A stretch of DNA of 64,000 nucleotides from positions 29,013,686 to 29,077,685 of the forward strand of contig OZ022261.1 in assembly GCA_963978905.1 (NCBI GenBank). The letters run 5' to 3'. Origin of the DNA: Trichostrongylus colubriformis. Its lineage: Eukaryota; Nematoda; Chromadorea; Rhabditida; Trichostrongylidae. The translations under genes were made by a program, and so were the position numbers. Under the pieces are notes generated by a model. That model was not told the DNA's origin. It did not search any database and worked only from the letters and a program-made list of their open reading frames with translations. Within the stretch, counting starts at the first letter, position 1. Every line of letters begins with the position of its first letter. This document shows positions 11,567 through 24,110 of this stretch, in pieces.

Positions 11567-12430
11567 TCGTATATATGTAATCCGCTACGTCCATCTGTCT
11601 GTCTGTCTGTGTGTCTGTCTGTCGGTTTGTCTGTTCTGTTATTCTGTTTGTCTGTCTGTCTATCTGTCTGTTCTTGTGATACTTGTGATACGTAATACTA
11701 TTCGCGCCCCAAATTACCTAATTCAACGCATTGATCTGCGCCGTTCCGCACTCCTTCGGTCATACTCGTCGCTGCCAGGATGAAGAGCATGACATTGTTG
11801 ACTGTACAGCATTCTGACACCTCTAAACTTCACTCATTATAGTGCACGTATATGTGCCTCGAATAAAAGGGAGAACCTTTTTCGGAAAGACGAAGTAGAA
11901 CTGCATTGTACCGCGATAATGGAGCACTTCTGATACGCAATACTATTTGCGGGTCAAATTATCTAAAGCTTTCAGCGCATTAATCTGCGCCGTTCCGCAC
12001 TCCTTCGGTCATACTGCCGTCGCTGCCAGGATGACGAGCACGACGTTGTTGACTGTACAGCATTCTGACACCTCTAAACTTCATTCATTATAGTGCACGT
12101 CTATGTGCCTCGAATAAAAGGGAGAACCTTTTTCGGAAAGACGAAGTAGAACTGCAATTTACCGCGATGATGGAGCACTTCTGATACGCAGTACTATTTG
12201 CGGGCCACATTATCTAAAGCTTTCAGCGCACCAATCTGCGCCATTCCGCACTCCTTCGGTCATCCTGCCGTCGCTGCCAGGATGACGAGCACGACGTTTT
12301 TGACTGTACAGCAGTCTGCTACCTCTAAATTTCATTAATTAGCAGTGCACGGTTGTGTGGCTTGAGTAAAAGGCAGAACTTTTTTTTGGAAAGACGAAAT
12401 AGAACTGCATTGATAAATACCGCGACATTG
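11567..12430 (+). mobile_element. Candidate Helitron 5' part: microsatellite plus tandem array
   Basis: A|TCGTATATATGTAATCCGC at 11,567 resembles the Helitron start. It is followed by a GTCT-rich microsatellite (about 11,590-11,670), as in the other copies. A tandem array follows with GATACGYARTACTATT at 11,687, 11,932 and 12,183 (periods 245 and 251 bp, three units). No hairpin plus CTRR end was found downstream, so the 3' limit is unknown. Confidence 0.5.
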
Positions 12431-14585
12431 GACTAAAACTTACATGCGGCCATACTGGAAATAGAATCATTGCTAATCCTCGTACGACCCACATCGCTGC
12501 ACAGTATGAGCATCTGATTACCGTCTTGTACAATATACTCACCATTTACAAACTATACTTTGTTATGTATTAGTGTTATTATCCTCGACCTGGTGCATGA
12601 GATATATGCAGTCCCGTACTAATGATACCCCTGTACTTACATAAACAGTTGAGCTGCACGGTGATGCTTTCAGTGAAGCACAACATATTTTCTGTGAAGG
12701 TGATCAACTGATAGGGAGTTCGAAACAACAGCGAGACAACACCTACCAAGACTTCCAAGTTGGAAACATCCACGTCGCAGCCAGCTGACCACGAGCGGCA
12801 AGACAGACAACCGCTCACTGTAAGCCTTATTGTACTGAAAAATAAAGTTCAGATTCTCAGAGTGGGAACTCTACACGTACAACAAAGATGAGAATTTACC
12901 TATGACGACTTTGAAACTTGCATAAGCTTGGCAGTCTGAAACTGTACAATATAGAGTTTCCTGGTAGAGTATTTTCTGAAGAAGCAGTTCAAGTTAATGA
13001 ATATAACAGAAAAGCGAAACAAAAAGAAGGAAGGATCTGTGAGCCCACTCGAAGTTAGACGATCGGTGGACATGAATCAAATGAATCATTCACTTAAAGT
13101 AATTGACGCATACTAATTCGGCATAAACTTAACAGTGAGCGACGCGCTATGGAGCTTCAAACATGACTGGCAAAAACCAAGTATAGCACAGAACTTTGAT
13201 TTGCTGCTGATGTTGATGTTGATCACACAATCAACCACACAAAAACAACGGCAAAACAACAACGCAAAACTATCAAACCTCAAATCTGCAAATTAAAAAA
13301 ATGAACCCACGAAATGTCCACAATGGTTCACCTTCCGTCTGTGCGGGTGCACACTTTTGCTGTTACAGTAATTCTAACATGGTTTTCTCCACTATAAGGA
13401 TGCGCGTGGACGAGAGGTGTGTAGAAACAGAACTCATGGCAGTAGATTAACGCAGAGATTTAAGATAACTCGCTTCATATGGATCTCGGTGCTGTAAGCT
13501 AACACGTTACACTAAGAGGTTTACACAGCCTGACTGCCAATTACGTCTCCATGTTCGAACTACAGCCACCTTCACCCAATAATGAAATGGTTGACCTTTT
13601 GAGTACCTTTTTCTTCGAAAAGAATTGATGAACATTTTGCTAGAAGTTGATGTATCGAGACTCAGATAAGAATCATCGGCAGCATGCGGGTATTACAGCC
13701 CGAAAAGCCGCGAGGTTGACAAAAACAAAATTTCCGCTCAAATCAGCTTGCAGAGGCTATTCAGGCCCTGATTGCGGATATTACCTTCCCTTTCAGCGTT
13801 GGCGCTAACTTGACGCCACTTGCACCGAATTGGTGCAACAACATTTCCACTAAATCTGTTTGAAACTTGAATGCAGAGGTAGTGCGGTATAGTCACTAAA
13901 AAAGTGACATTTATCATGAAGCCGGACGCCCTTTGACTCCAGTATCGCGCCAAACTAATTCATTTGTATCTGTAGAAGCCTGAACTACGCTATCGCTCAA
14001 AAGGTGCTTTTGTAGGGGGAGGGGGAGAGGGACACTCACCGCCCGGCGCTACTCTGCCTAACTCCTCAGGCCAAAACATAAGCTAGAACGTGCAAATGGT
14101 CATAGGAAAAAAATTTGGTGCGTCAGATTGTGGCAACGGAGCGAAAGACGCTGAAAGTGGAAGTTATATCCGTAATAAGCGATCGAATGTCCTCTATGGG
14201 CCACTTTCCATCAAATCAATTACTGCTGAACTCACGGTTTCTGAGGTTATAAGAGCCGTGGGATATAAGTCCGTGGCATGGAATTTCTCGTCACCTCACG
14301 GCGTGTTTGAATTTTCTGATTTGGGATTTTATCCATCCACTTGGATGGCAATGATTTATGAAGGTATGGCATCATATTCAGGCTCTGGTACCGTGTGAAA
14401 CCCTGAAGCCAAAGGACAAGTGAGTCTATAGGAAGGCAAAATTACCACTACCGCGGCAACACTCACCTCTGAGTGGACGTTCATCACCTCTAGTATTTGT
14501 GATACCAGCGCAATTCCTACAAGAATCAAATACCTAAACAAAGTTTGTAGGTACATTTGGATCAACATGATGCATCTGAATATTC
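12431..14585. other. No recognisable feature
   Basis: No frame here has a recognisable domain or supported splice sites. I found no terminal repeats or arrays in these ~2.1 kb. Confidence 0.4.
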
Positions 14586-14780
14586 AATCATATTGAAATG
14601 GAATATTAATTGCTTAGTGACATTCGACAAGAAAGCCTGCGATCACCTGAAAGGGTGGCTTTTGGTGCTTGCAATGAATCTTGTATTTGTAACAGTGAGC
14701 GACCACTTCACCCACATCATTATATCCCGTTTTCCAGAGGAGGACACCAGCATTAATTAATATTCCATTTCAATATGATT
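14586..14780. repeat. 195-bp unit with perfect 26-bp inverted ends
   Basis: The segment 14,586-14,611 (AATCATATTGAAATGGAATA and six more bases) is exactly complementary to 14,755-14,780. The spacer is ~143 bp. It could be a small MITE or a hairpin-forming sequence. There are no obvious target duplications. Confidence 0.7.
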
Positions 14781-15794
14781 AAGTATTTAGAAGCTTTGAA
14801 GGGGAAAAGTCTAGAAATCGGTCACCCATATATTTCTCAGTCATTCTTCATGCAGGCAAATCAGTCGTTGAATAATAACTGAAAGACGAACACGACAGCC
14901 CTTTGGTGGCAAGCCTAACCAGTTCACGGCGTGAAATGCGAGAAACTTCATAGGGGTTTCAGGACTGAATAGTAGAACGAAGTTTGAGAATCTCACCAAT
15001 ATCTCTGCCTGTTGATTTATGCCAAAAGAGCGGTTTTCTTTCACACATCCATGATGCTCTTCGAGCACATCGCCTTTCGTATTATCGTTGACTTCTTCAT
15101 GAAGTGAGCCGAAGTCAGTCTGAAACTATGCACGGGATACGCTTATCACAGGATGATCACGAATAGCGATGTAGTGAAGTGGAGCGCTTTCGACGAATAG
15201 CAGGCGAACACCGTAATAGCGATTTAGCGTGATTGGCTGCAATTGGTGGACGCCGTACTATCACGGCTGGGCAGGCACCGCCATTGGTCAGTGGAGGACA
15301 GTGTAATGAGCAGAGGTGTGAGTGTGATTTACGCAGACATAACCAGCTAGGTGCACACGGGCATATGGTCACAACACTTCAATACATATTTACACAACGT
15401 GGGAAAACATTTGGCTAGAAGGATGAGAAGACCATGAGAGAACATTCAAGCAAATTTCTGATCAATAATTTGAGTAAGACAGAGAGACGTGTGTCGAGTG
15501 AGGAACGCAGATGGTACTGTGGAAGAATTGATCGATCGAGAGAGGGAGAGAGAACGCAGACAGAACGAATGTGTTCAACAGCAGCGTTGATTTGAAATCC
15601 ACGAAAACTAAATGGTCAGCACCGGGCGCGTTTCCCTCCGAGGAGGTCAACAGTCACATGAACATAGAGCGAAAAGCATTTGCTCCCCCTCCCATTCTAC
15701 TTCACTGGTACTCGGTTGGCGCTTGTAGTTCCACCGCAAGCTCCTGCCCGATCACCTACGCACAGGGCACTCCTGGGTATCTAGGAAAGTAGCC
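14781..15794. other. No recognisable feature
   Basis: Only short accidental frames are present. No repeat ends were seen. Confidence 0.4.
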
Positions 15795-16090
15795 GCTTCA
15801 CTACGACCGCCCCCCCCCCCCCTCTCTAGGGAGCCCAACTGCGACCCCTCCCTTTTTTGACCTCCACAACCAGTAACCGTTGTCGAATGGTATAGTGGCA
15901 TTGTGTTTTTACATGTGTTTTAACCTGAAGCAAAAAGTATTTCTTCAACATTTCCTCACACAGGCTCACTGTGAAATACCCTTCGCGTCTCATCTGCCTC
16001 TGGAAGTTTAGATTCTGGTGCTTTCCGCTGACCCCTGCAGAAACGACCACCCTCTCCAGTCAGATCAAATACGACCCCCTGCCAAGGAGT
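15795..16090. repeat. Short copy of the ATACGACCCCC repeat family
   Basis: It begins CTACGACCGCCC with a run of C (~15,811-15,823). It ends ACGACCACCCTCTCC..CAAATACGACCCCCTG, near-identical to the right end at 5,560-5,595. It lacks most of the body seen in the two long copies, so it looks internally deleted. Confidence 0.55.
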
Positions 16091-16363
16091 CCTCGACTCC
16101 TGGTGTACCGTGCCTACACATGTTGCAATACAAAGTAAAACGATTTGGAAAGTGCACTGCACATTTTGTCAACCGTAGGCACGGCTGAGGTAGAGGATCT
16201 GCCGATAACTGCAGAGGGTTTCGGATAAATGAACGGGGTCCTTTCCATAGCAGTTTCTACATATGTTGGATAGAAGACATATGATCTAGCAATTTGGAAC
16301 TCTTCAAAGAGTGAGAACTGAAGGATAGGCTATGATGGCCATTGATTGGTACTGAATTCACGA

Positions 16364-19300
16364 ACAGGTTACGGTGTGGTCAACGCACTGCCGGCGGGCA
16401 TTTGTGCGCTGGTGTGCGTACAGTGCGCTTGATCGTTTTTCACTGCATTCACAGGGTGTACTGTTAAATTGAATATTCAGTTCAAATAGCCCCTTGTGCA
16501 AGATTTGTTTCCAGTCCCTGTCTGACTTACTTGTCCATGGTTTCCACACACATGATGTTCTATGATTAGGTGTTCTCTGAACCTCTCTCACTACGTAGCG
16601 TATGATACTGTGGAATAAGCTCATTTTAAATAATAATACTTGAAAAGTATGAAGTGTGCATTACTGGTATCAAAATTAGAATCAGAAATGGATTCAGAAT
16701 AAGTACCCACATATCATTATAGGCATCCTGAGCTACAGCTTGTCATAACCCTCGGGACGTAGATAGAAGGTGGTGGTCAGCACACCTTTCTCCACTCACG
16801 ACTTAAGTTTCATCATTTCCCACTACATAATATGTATAGTACTTCTATTTACAAGCTCCTTGGCCTTATTTTGATGTATTCGTCCGCAGGGTTTGAAAAC
16901 CCACAGCGTATAGTGACCAAAGCTACATATTTCGGTGACGGGAACGGAGTTGCTGCTCAGTGCGGGGAAAAATCGGAAAGCATGGGTTCAGCTTGAAAAG
17001 ATATGGTCGAAGTGGAGCATAATCGTCTATTCATTCTTGCCAAAATTCTCTTGTAGTGTGGCGAGTACGGGGCAATAGCCGACTGTACTGAGATTGGAGT
17101 CAGTTGAGAACTGGAGTAAGTTAGATTGTCATCCTCCACTGAGTACAAGCATTTTCACGTCATGTGTGACTGTTATAAAAAGGTAGAAAAGGAAAGAATC
17201 GGATGAGAAACAATGAATCGAGAAAGGGTTATATGTTTGGTCAGTTCCCGTGGAAAGCAGTGAAACATGCTTGAATCTTGAATTTTTCAAAAAGGGAAGC
17301 CTACAGTTGTGAACAAGGTTCAGGAAAAAGGAGGGAATGAGTGAAGTCAGTATATGTATTCCATATGTATTCTGGATATGGATCATTCATCGTAACATCG
17401 CTTTCAGTAACAAAGCAGTAGCATTCAGGGAAGACTGAATTGATTCATTGATCCGTTGAAGAGTTAAAACATGTTAACTGCGTGGCTGAGGATCCCCCCG
17501 GCAGGCAGACGCCGGCTTGCCCGCGCACCGTGCGGTTGACCGTTTTTCTATTTCCAGATTCATCATTTCGTTTTTTTTTGCATTCATTCGATCTGCGATT
17601 GTCATCCATATAAGTAATTGGTTTCTATTCATTATTATACACTTGTCTGTCTTGATTGCGTATTATCTATATACTAGTATTCCTGCATGACTTGGTTATA
17701 TCTAACTAGGTAGCATTTATAAGTTTGGCAAATGCTTATTCAAGAAGTTATTACGTAAGAATTCCGAACTACACATCATCAGTATTACCTGAGAATTGGA
17801 AATGGGTTCAAAGTAGCTAATCAACTATTGCTGAAGCGCCTTGGTACCTCAGAGCCCTCGGGGCGTCGATCAAATGGAGATCACAGCTGTTTCTCAAGTT
17901 GAAGTCTCTCACTCTCTTTGTCTAATGTACATATGATCATGATTTTCTTTTCTCCAGACATTTAGATGATCTTATTTTTGCATATCCGCAGGGTTTGAGA
18001 AATATACGACGCGCGCTGTCCATAGTTATTTCGCTGACGGCAAAAGGGATGCTGGTTACTGCGGGAAGTTTTTCAGAAGATGGAATCGGCTGGGTAGAGT
18101 GGGGTCAAAGTGGAGATTGTCTCTTTTGTTTCTTTTTCTCGTCAAATATTCTGTGTTTCAGTATGTCGGGTGAGAAGCAAAACTTGAATGTTCTGAGTAG
18201 ACATCCTGGGTACGCGTAGCACACTGAGCACCCTTCTTACATAAAACGTTCTATCACTTCATGTGATATCTTTTGCGACGTTTTTCTGACAAAGAAAAAT
18301 CAGTCGGAAAAGTGCGGATTTTATGAACGTTCCATGGCTTTAGCAGGCATGTAGTGGAAGTGTTGCGCATCATCCTCGTGAGCTCAGACTTTCGAGAGTG
18401 GGGGTGGGGGCCTGTTTCGATGTGGAGGTAGGCTGAGAGGGACTTAAAATCATCTTTCCTCTATGGATAACTCACTCATGGAACTGTTCATAGTGGTAGT
18501 CCAGAGGGAAAACTGTATTGATTACCATTTTCAAGAGTTAACATGTTAACGGCGTGGCTGCGCATGACGCCCGCGGGCAGTTGCTGGCTGGCGTGCGCAC
18601 CGTGCGGTTGATTGTTTTTTCAGTTTCCTAATTTCTCATTTCGCTTTTTTTGCTTTCATTCACTTCATAGTTGTCATCTATATAGGAAATTGGCTTCTAT
18701 TAACTATTATTCACTTGTCTGTCTTGATTGCGTACTATTCATATACTGGTATCCTGCATGACTTGGTTATATCTGCCTAGGTAGCATTTAGAAGTTTGGC
18801 AAATGCTTATTCAAGAAGTTCTTACGTAAGAATTTCGAAGTTTACATTATTATTATATGGGAATTGAAAATGGATTTGAAATGAGTAATCATTCAGTACT
18901 GTAGTCACTTTGGAGCTAGACATCTCAGGAGCCACATGGGGTGGTCGGCGCTATTTCTCAACATGAAGTCCTTACGTTCATCATTTCTCATTGTTTGATA
19001 TAATATAATGATTTTCTTCTGTCCAAACTTTAATATGGGGTATTTTGCACCAGCAGGGTTTGAAAAATATAGGAGACGCGCTGTCCACGGCTATTTCAGT
19101 GGCGGCAAGTGGGTTGATGGTTACTGCGGGCAAATTCTGAAAGGATGGGATCAACTAGAAAACGTGGGATGAAAGTAGAGGATTTCCTATTCTCACCAAA
19201 ACTCTATCTTTTAGTATGACGGGTACGAGGAACGTTTTCAGGAGGATCTGAGTCCTCCGAGCGAGGGTCATAGTAATAAGATCATGAATAGTACAGTAAG

Positions 19301-19450
19301 CATCTTCAATATCGAAAAAGGAGTGGGCGTGCTGTTTCAATTTTGAAGAAGCAAAGAGTTCAACACTTGCTCGTTGAATCTCTGAACTAAATTTCAGTGA
19401 CAGCGTTATGTAAAAGGGAAGATACATCCATTACCAAGTTGACCGAGCTG
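16364..19450 (+). repeat. Three ~1.07-kb tandem units with an exon-like segment
   Basis: A landmark (GTTAACNGCGTGGCTG and a CGCACCGTGCGGTTGA box) recurs at about 16,364, 17,474 and 18,545, and in partial form at 19,455. The middle of units 2 and 3 (17,640-17,770 and 18,700-18,840) is nearly identical, for example TTTGGCAAATGCTTATTCAA. Each unit carries an acceptor-like CAG|GGTTTGA followed by a related open segment, at 16,885, 17,993 and 19,056. Could be tandemly duplicated gene pieces. Confidence 0.8.
19056..19169 (+). pseudogene. Exon-like frame in tandem unit 3
   Basis: Read right after CAG, the frame gives GFEKY..RAVHGYF and then GGKWVDGYCG..L..WDQLENV before a stop. Unit 2 (~17,993) reads GFEKY..RAVHSYFADGK..GYCG in the same frame. 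Unit 1 (~16,885) begins with the same GFE but has frameshifts, and then reads WVQLEKIWSKW. Conservation of the peptide across units suggests a real ancestral exon. I do not recognise the family. It may be a pseudogene array or part of a gene with unseen exons. Confidence 0.4.
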
Positions 19451-20019
19451 ACCTGCCAACGGCATGGTTGCGCATGCCGCCGGCTGGCCCACACACCATG
19501 CATTTGATTGTACTCCACTACTTCTTTCCAGTCTGTGCTTTTCATGCGTCTGATTTCTTGCATAATAGTTAGCATGGAAGTGACTTGCATTTGGCACCGC
19601 TATTTTACTCACTCGATTGCCTACTGCTTTCATACGTTTCGGAACGAAGTAACGATTTCCAACTACTTACACTAGCGGTATGGTAGAGTGCGCCGCCGGT
19701 GGGCTGACCTGTGCATTATGCCACTGATCAACATCTGTTGCTTTCGTTTCATCGCAATTTGTAGCGTCCCGCATTTTTGCATGATCTCGATATTGTTTAC
19801 CTGGAGCAATCCCACCACCTCCAATCTTGATGAGATGGTAGACGTGATTTTTGGAGAACGTTTCATTTTGGTGAAAAACCCACACCTGGGGGTAATTTGA
19901 CCAGTAGAACACAATTGAGACACTCACTTAGTGTGGAACTGCCTGGCACCGGACCCAAGAATTTGTAGATTTATTCAATTTAGAGGCATATTTCGCGATA
20001 ACCAGATATGTTCGCTTGC
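19451..20019. other. No recognisable feature
   Basis: A partial continuation of the upstream tandem landmark lies near 19,455. Otherwise nothing could be supported. Confidence 0.35.
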
Positions 20020-20280
20020 CCTCTTGGATCAGTAGATCCATGGGCACCTAGTCAGGCTGCACCTTTCTCGGGACTCCCCGGAGCGCTATCACGGCGCTAT
20101 ATCTTCTCGGACCCACTCCAACGCCCCACACTTGAGCTTCCTTATTGGTCAACTGAACAAAATGGGCGGCGTCGGAGTGGGTTCGAGCAGAGGTAGCGCT
20201 GCGATAACGCACCGTAGCGACGCAAAAAAGGTGCGGTCGGACTACTTACCTAAGGATCTACTGTTCCAATAAGAAGATCG
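20020..20280. repeat. Foldback repeat, ~260 bp
   Basis: GGATCAGTAGATCC near 20,027 and the stretch after it pair with the reverse complement of CTAAGGATCTACTGTTCC near 20,250. CCCACTCCAACGCC and GGCGTCGGAGTGGG pair near the centre. The arms are imperfect. No target duplication was identified. Confidence 0.6.
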
Positions 20281-20334
20281 ACCCGTCACATTATTGCGAA
20301 GTGTTTTGAACATCGGTACCTGTGCCCGTGTATA

Positions 20335-20840
20335 CAGCAGCGCTCAAAAGTCTTCGGCCAAAACTCTTTTGTCATAACCTTTTTTCTACATGACCAAATT
20401 TGACAAAATTTTAATATGTGATGCCTGAACCTATTGCCAACATTTCCTTCTTCTTGAGTGCCGCTTGACACTTTTCATGGTTTTTCACAAGAATTTACTA
20501 CAGGACCACCCAAAAGTAAAAAAGGCTTGGTCAAGAAATACGGCTTTCTATACAAAAACAAAACGAACAAGCCTCAGAGAACATTAATATATTGTAGAAA
20601 GACCACGACTTTTGATGACAGCGGCACAGCGGGACGGCATAGCGATGGCACTCCAAAAACAAAAAATTTCGTATAACCGCGAAACCTATACCGTTGAGCG
20701 CCAAAATAATATATTAAGTATGCAGTGTATCCAAGTACAACATACTAAAATTTCTCTTAGATCGGTGCAGTTGCAAAAAAGTTACAAGTGAAAAACCCCA
20801 AGTGAAAGACCATTTCGCCGAAGACTTTTGAGCGCTACTG
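20335..20840. mobile_element. TA-flanked MITE, CAGTAGCGCTC family (copy 1)
   Basis: It starts CAGCAGCGCTCAAAAGTCTT and ends with the complement of CAGTAGCGCTCAAAAGTCTT, flanked by TA at 20,333-20,334 and 20,841-20,842. Length is 506 bp. Its body matches 59,788-60,284 in reverse (for example GCCTCAGAGAACATTAATAT and GATGACAGCGGCACAGC). TA duplication suggests mobilisation by a Tc1/mariner-type enzyme. There is no transposase frame. Confidence 0.88.
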
Positions 20841-22740
20841 TAGGTAGTTTCACGGCAAGTGAGAATCAAATTCGTTCTCTGCGAATCAGGTTATACTCAA
20901 TCCAAAGTTTAAAACCAAATCGGAGTGTTTCCCGAAACTCACCTATTCCATCCATCAAGGTTTGAGCTGGTGAGATTGCTCGGGCTGAAGGTGTCGATTC
21001 ACAATTATCTTCTTTCAGGGTAATCTTCGTAGCGATCAAGCTTTCTGTCGTTCTGTACTATAGTGATCATTTCTCATTTTCAAACGGAATATAATCAGGT
21101 TAGTGACAATTTCTGTTGAACACTCTCTGTTAAATGGTCAAATTCGGTGTTATGTTTTTAGTTTAGCGAGAGTTTCAGTTATCACTAGGTGGTAAGGTTC
21201 ACGACGGGGACGGGGAGGCCATCATTAGATGAGGCGTAGCTCCTGCAGAAGGCATCTATATCAGAAATACCATTTTGCAGTACGTCTACATAATTTGCGA
21301 CAGTGCATGTAATAAAAAGGAGAGCACTACGGGTATGATAAGAAAAAACTTAAGTAGGGCTGAAAATGATGGCTTCCAATGAGTGTTGAAGGGCGGATGA
21401 GAGAATGAAGCGCTCAAGTCTCCGTGTGCTGTAGCGAAGCTATTACGCCAGCCCACTTTTCAGGTGTTACATTTCCTTCAGCTGAAAAGAGACGAGAAAC
21501 AATTCTTAGAGGAAAGATGAGAAATACAGCTGTGTTGTTTACAAGTATTGACAAGTGTTGACACGTTATCACATCAATGGGTGGTCGCGCCTGCTGCCTG
21601 AGTGCAGCTTTGTGGTGTCTGGCGCATCATACCCTGATAGGTGACAAAATTTGGTAGCACCACATTCATGATCAAATAGATCAGAAGCACATTCCGAGCT
21701 TGTCAGAAGGAAGGGCGCCGGATCGTAATTGAGCGTTTTTGTGGGAGGCGTGTCTGTCTATTTTTTGAGAGCAATGGGGCGTGGCAAAACGCTCCCCACG
21801 CTCTACCACTGGTCCAGTCGGGTGTGGGATGTGTCTTTGAGCGGCAAGCCCACAGAGTTATCTACAGGGATTCTTTTCTTCTTACACATGTAACAGTGAA
21901 CGCCCAGAGCCACTACGGACACTTGTTAGTGCTCAAACAGTGGTTGCTGAACTTCATGCAGGACCGACCAATTATGTGTACAAATGGAAAACCACGAGCT
22001 ACGTTCCGCTCACATTAGGTACCCCGTTGTGACCCAGTAAAAATTCAAAAGTAAACTGACGGATCTGAGCTTTTCACTTGCCATTTCTGACACAAGAAAA
22101 GCGGTGAGGAAGAGGATAAAGTTCAGGCACTGAATCGGGAACAAAAACGAGAATTTTCTGGAAGACAAGTAAAAACTTGAGGCACAGGGTACGGCTGGAT
22201 ATCAATGAAAATCCAGTTCCGTCTGAAACAGCCAGATCATTTCAAGATAGTCTTCGCCGACTTTATGTCTTCGGAATTCTTTTAGGCAGGTGCCTCTCCA
22301 AAATGGCTGCCCTCCCTGCTACTGGCCCGTGGAAAAAATCTAGTACATGAAGTGTACTGACAACCTTGTGAAGTTTTATTACCGCCAGCAGGGCTCGTCG
22401 ACATGAAAGAAACGAAATGAAAATAAGGCTAGCATGATTGCTCTCTAGTTCGCCTTACGCTGAAGGCATGCCTCTGTGCAATTTAAACATTTTTCGCACA
22501 TTTGCTAAGTACCTCCACTTGAAAAATATTCCAAAAAAGACGTTGGGAGAGGGTAGTGGCTGGGTTTTGAATCTCGGATTTCTGTGGGAGAGAGTAGTGG
22601 CTGGGTTTTGAATCTCGGATTTCCGACGATCAGAGGGAAGGGTTCATTTGCTGAACGGTCAAAGACGATATTTCTGTGCTGATGAATATTGGTAGGGATG
22701 GAATGCAACGGTAAGTTTTCACGTTGCAGCGGCTGTTAAT
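20841..22740. other. No gene; 44-bp direct duplication at 22,545-22,632
   Basis: A 44-bp piece containing AGTGGCTGGGTTTTGAATCT is duplicated head-to-tail. The rest of this ~1.9 kb shows nothing I can support. Confidence 0.4.
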
Positions 22741-23830
22741 GTGGACACTTCGGTAGCCCTCTCTCAGCAATTTTTTCTTCCAGTTATCGTTCAGTGGAAA
22801 TTTCATCTCAAGAGATTCTCTTCGTTTCCTTCACAACCTCGTTCGTTGAGCGTTGTCTGTACTGAGGTTGGTGTCTATGTCTATACTCATTCAGTGACCC
22901 TCTTTCAGCAATTTTGTCTTTCAGTTATCGCTCAGTGGAACTTCCATCTCAAGAGATTCTCTCTGTTTCGTCCTCAACCTCGTCGTTGAGCGTTGTCCGT
23001 ACTGAGGTTGGTGTTGATACTTCTTCCTGTAACTCTCTTTCAGCAACTTTTCCTTCCAGTTATCGCTCAGTGAAATTTCCATCCAAGAGATTCTCTTCGT
23101 TTCCTTCTCAACCTCGTTGTTGAGCGTTGTCCGTACTGAGGTTGGTGTCTGACCACTTTCTGTAACCCTCTTCCAGCAATTTTTTCTTTCAGTTATCGCT
23201 CAGTGGGGTTCCATCTCAAGAGATTCTGTTCGTTTCCCTCTCAACCTCGTTCGTTGAGAGTTGTCTGTACTGAGGTTGGTGTCTATACATACTTCTTCTG
23301 CAACTCTCTTTCAGCAGCTTTTCCTTGCAGTTATCGCTCAGTGAAGTTTCCATCCAAGAGATTCTCTTCGTTCCCTTCAACCTCGTTCGTTGAGAGTTGT
23401 CCGTACTGAGGTTGGTGTCGGTACTTCTTTCTGTAACTCTCTTTCAGCAATTTTGTCTTTCAGTTATCGCTCAGTGAAACTTCCATCTCAAGAGATTCTC
23501 TTTGTTTCGTCCTCAACCTCTTTGTTGAGCGTTGTCCGTACTGAGGTTGGTGTCGATACTACTTCCTGTAACTCTCTTTCAGCAACTTTTCCTTCCAGTT
23601 ATCGCTCAGTGAAACTTCCATCTCAAGAGATTCTCTTCGTTTCCTTCTCAACCTCGTTCATTGAGTGTTGTCTATACTGAGGTAGGTGTCTATACTTCAT
23701 TCTGTACATCTTTTTCAGCAATTTTTTATTTCAGTTATCGCTCAGTAGAATTTCCATCTCAAGAGATTCTCTTCGTTTTCTCCTCAACCTTCATTCGAGT
23801 ATTTTATATCAAGGTTGGTGTTCATTCTCT
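22741..23830. repeat. ~136-bp tandem array, eight units
   Basis: CAGTTATCG recurs at 22,781, 22,922, 23,057, 23,190, 23,328, 23,461, 23,596 and 23,732 (spacings 133-141). Each unit has CAAGAGATTCTCTTCGTTT, CAACCTCGTT and GTACTGAGGTTGGTGT. The period is not a fixed multiple of three, so each open frame rolls into another after one or two units. The array is therefore not a coding repeat. Confidence 0.93.
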
Positions 23831-23989
23831 TTCTTTTGAAAGGGTTAGCGGCTTCGGGTAAGTGGGGCTGGACTGGGACCTCTCATGCGACGCACCACTG
23901 CCGGCAAAGGAGAGTAACACACCCTAATGGTAGACGATCTAATGACGATCTAATCCATGAGAGAATAAGTGAATCCTTACACTTTGGTC

Positions 23990-24110
23990 CTGCCTCCATA
24001 GCTACGGCTATACAGCTGCGTGGTAGAGTTTAGCCTGTGGTGAAATAAGTGAATTCTTCCAATTTCATTTATCAGCTACGGTTTTACAGCTGCGTGGTAG
24101 AGTTTTCAAG
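23990..24110. repeat. ~75-bp tandem duplication
   Basis: TACAGCTGCGTGGTAGAGTT occurs twice (about 24,010 and 24,085), with related flanks AGCTACGG and GTGAATYCTT. Confidence 0.7.

Noticed and set aside
22741..23861. Series of overlapping + frames with RSVELPSQEIL-like peptide
   Set aside because: A 133-141-bp period shifts the frame every unit, so no continuous protein is possible.
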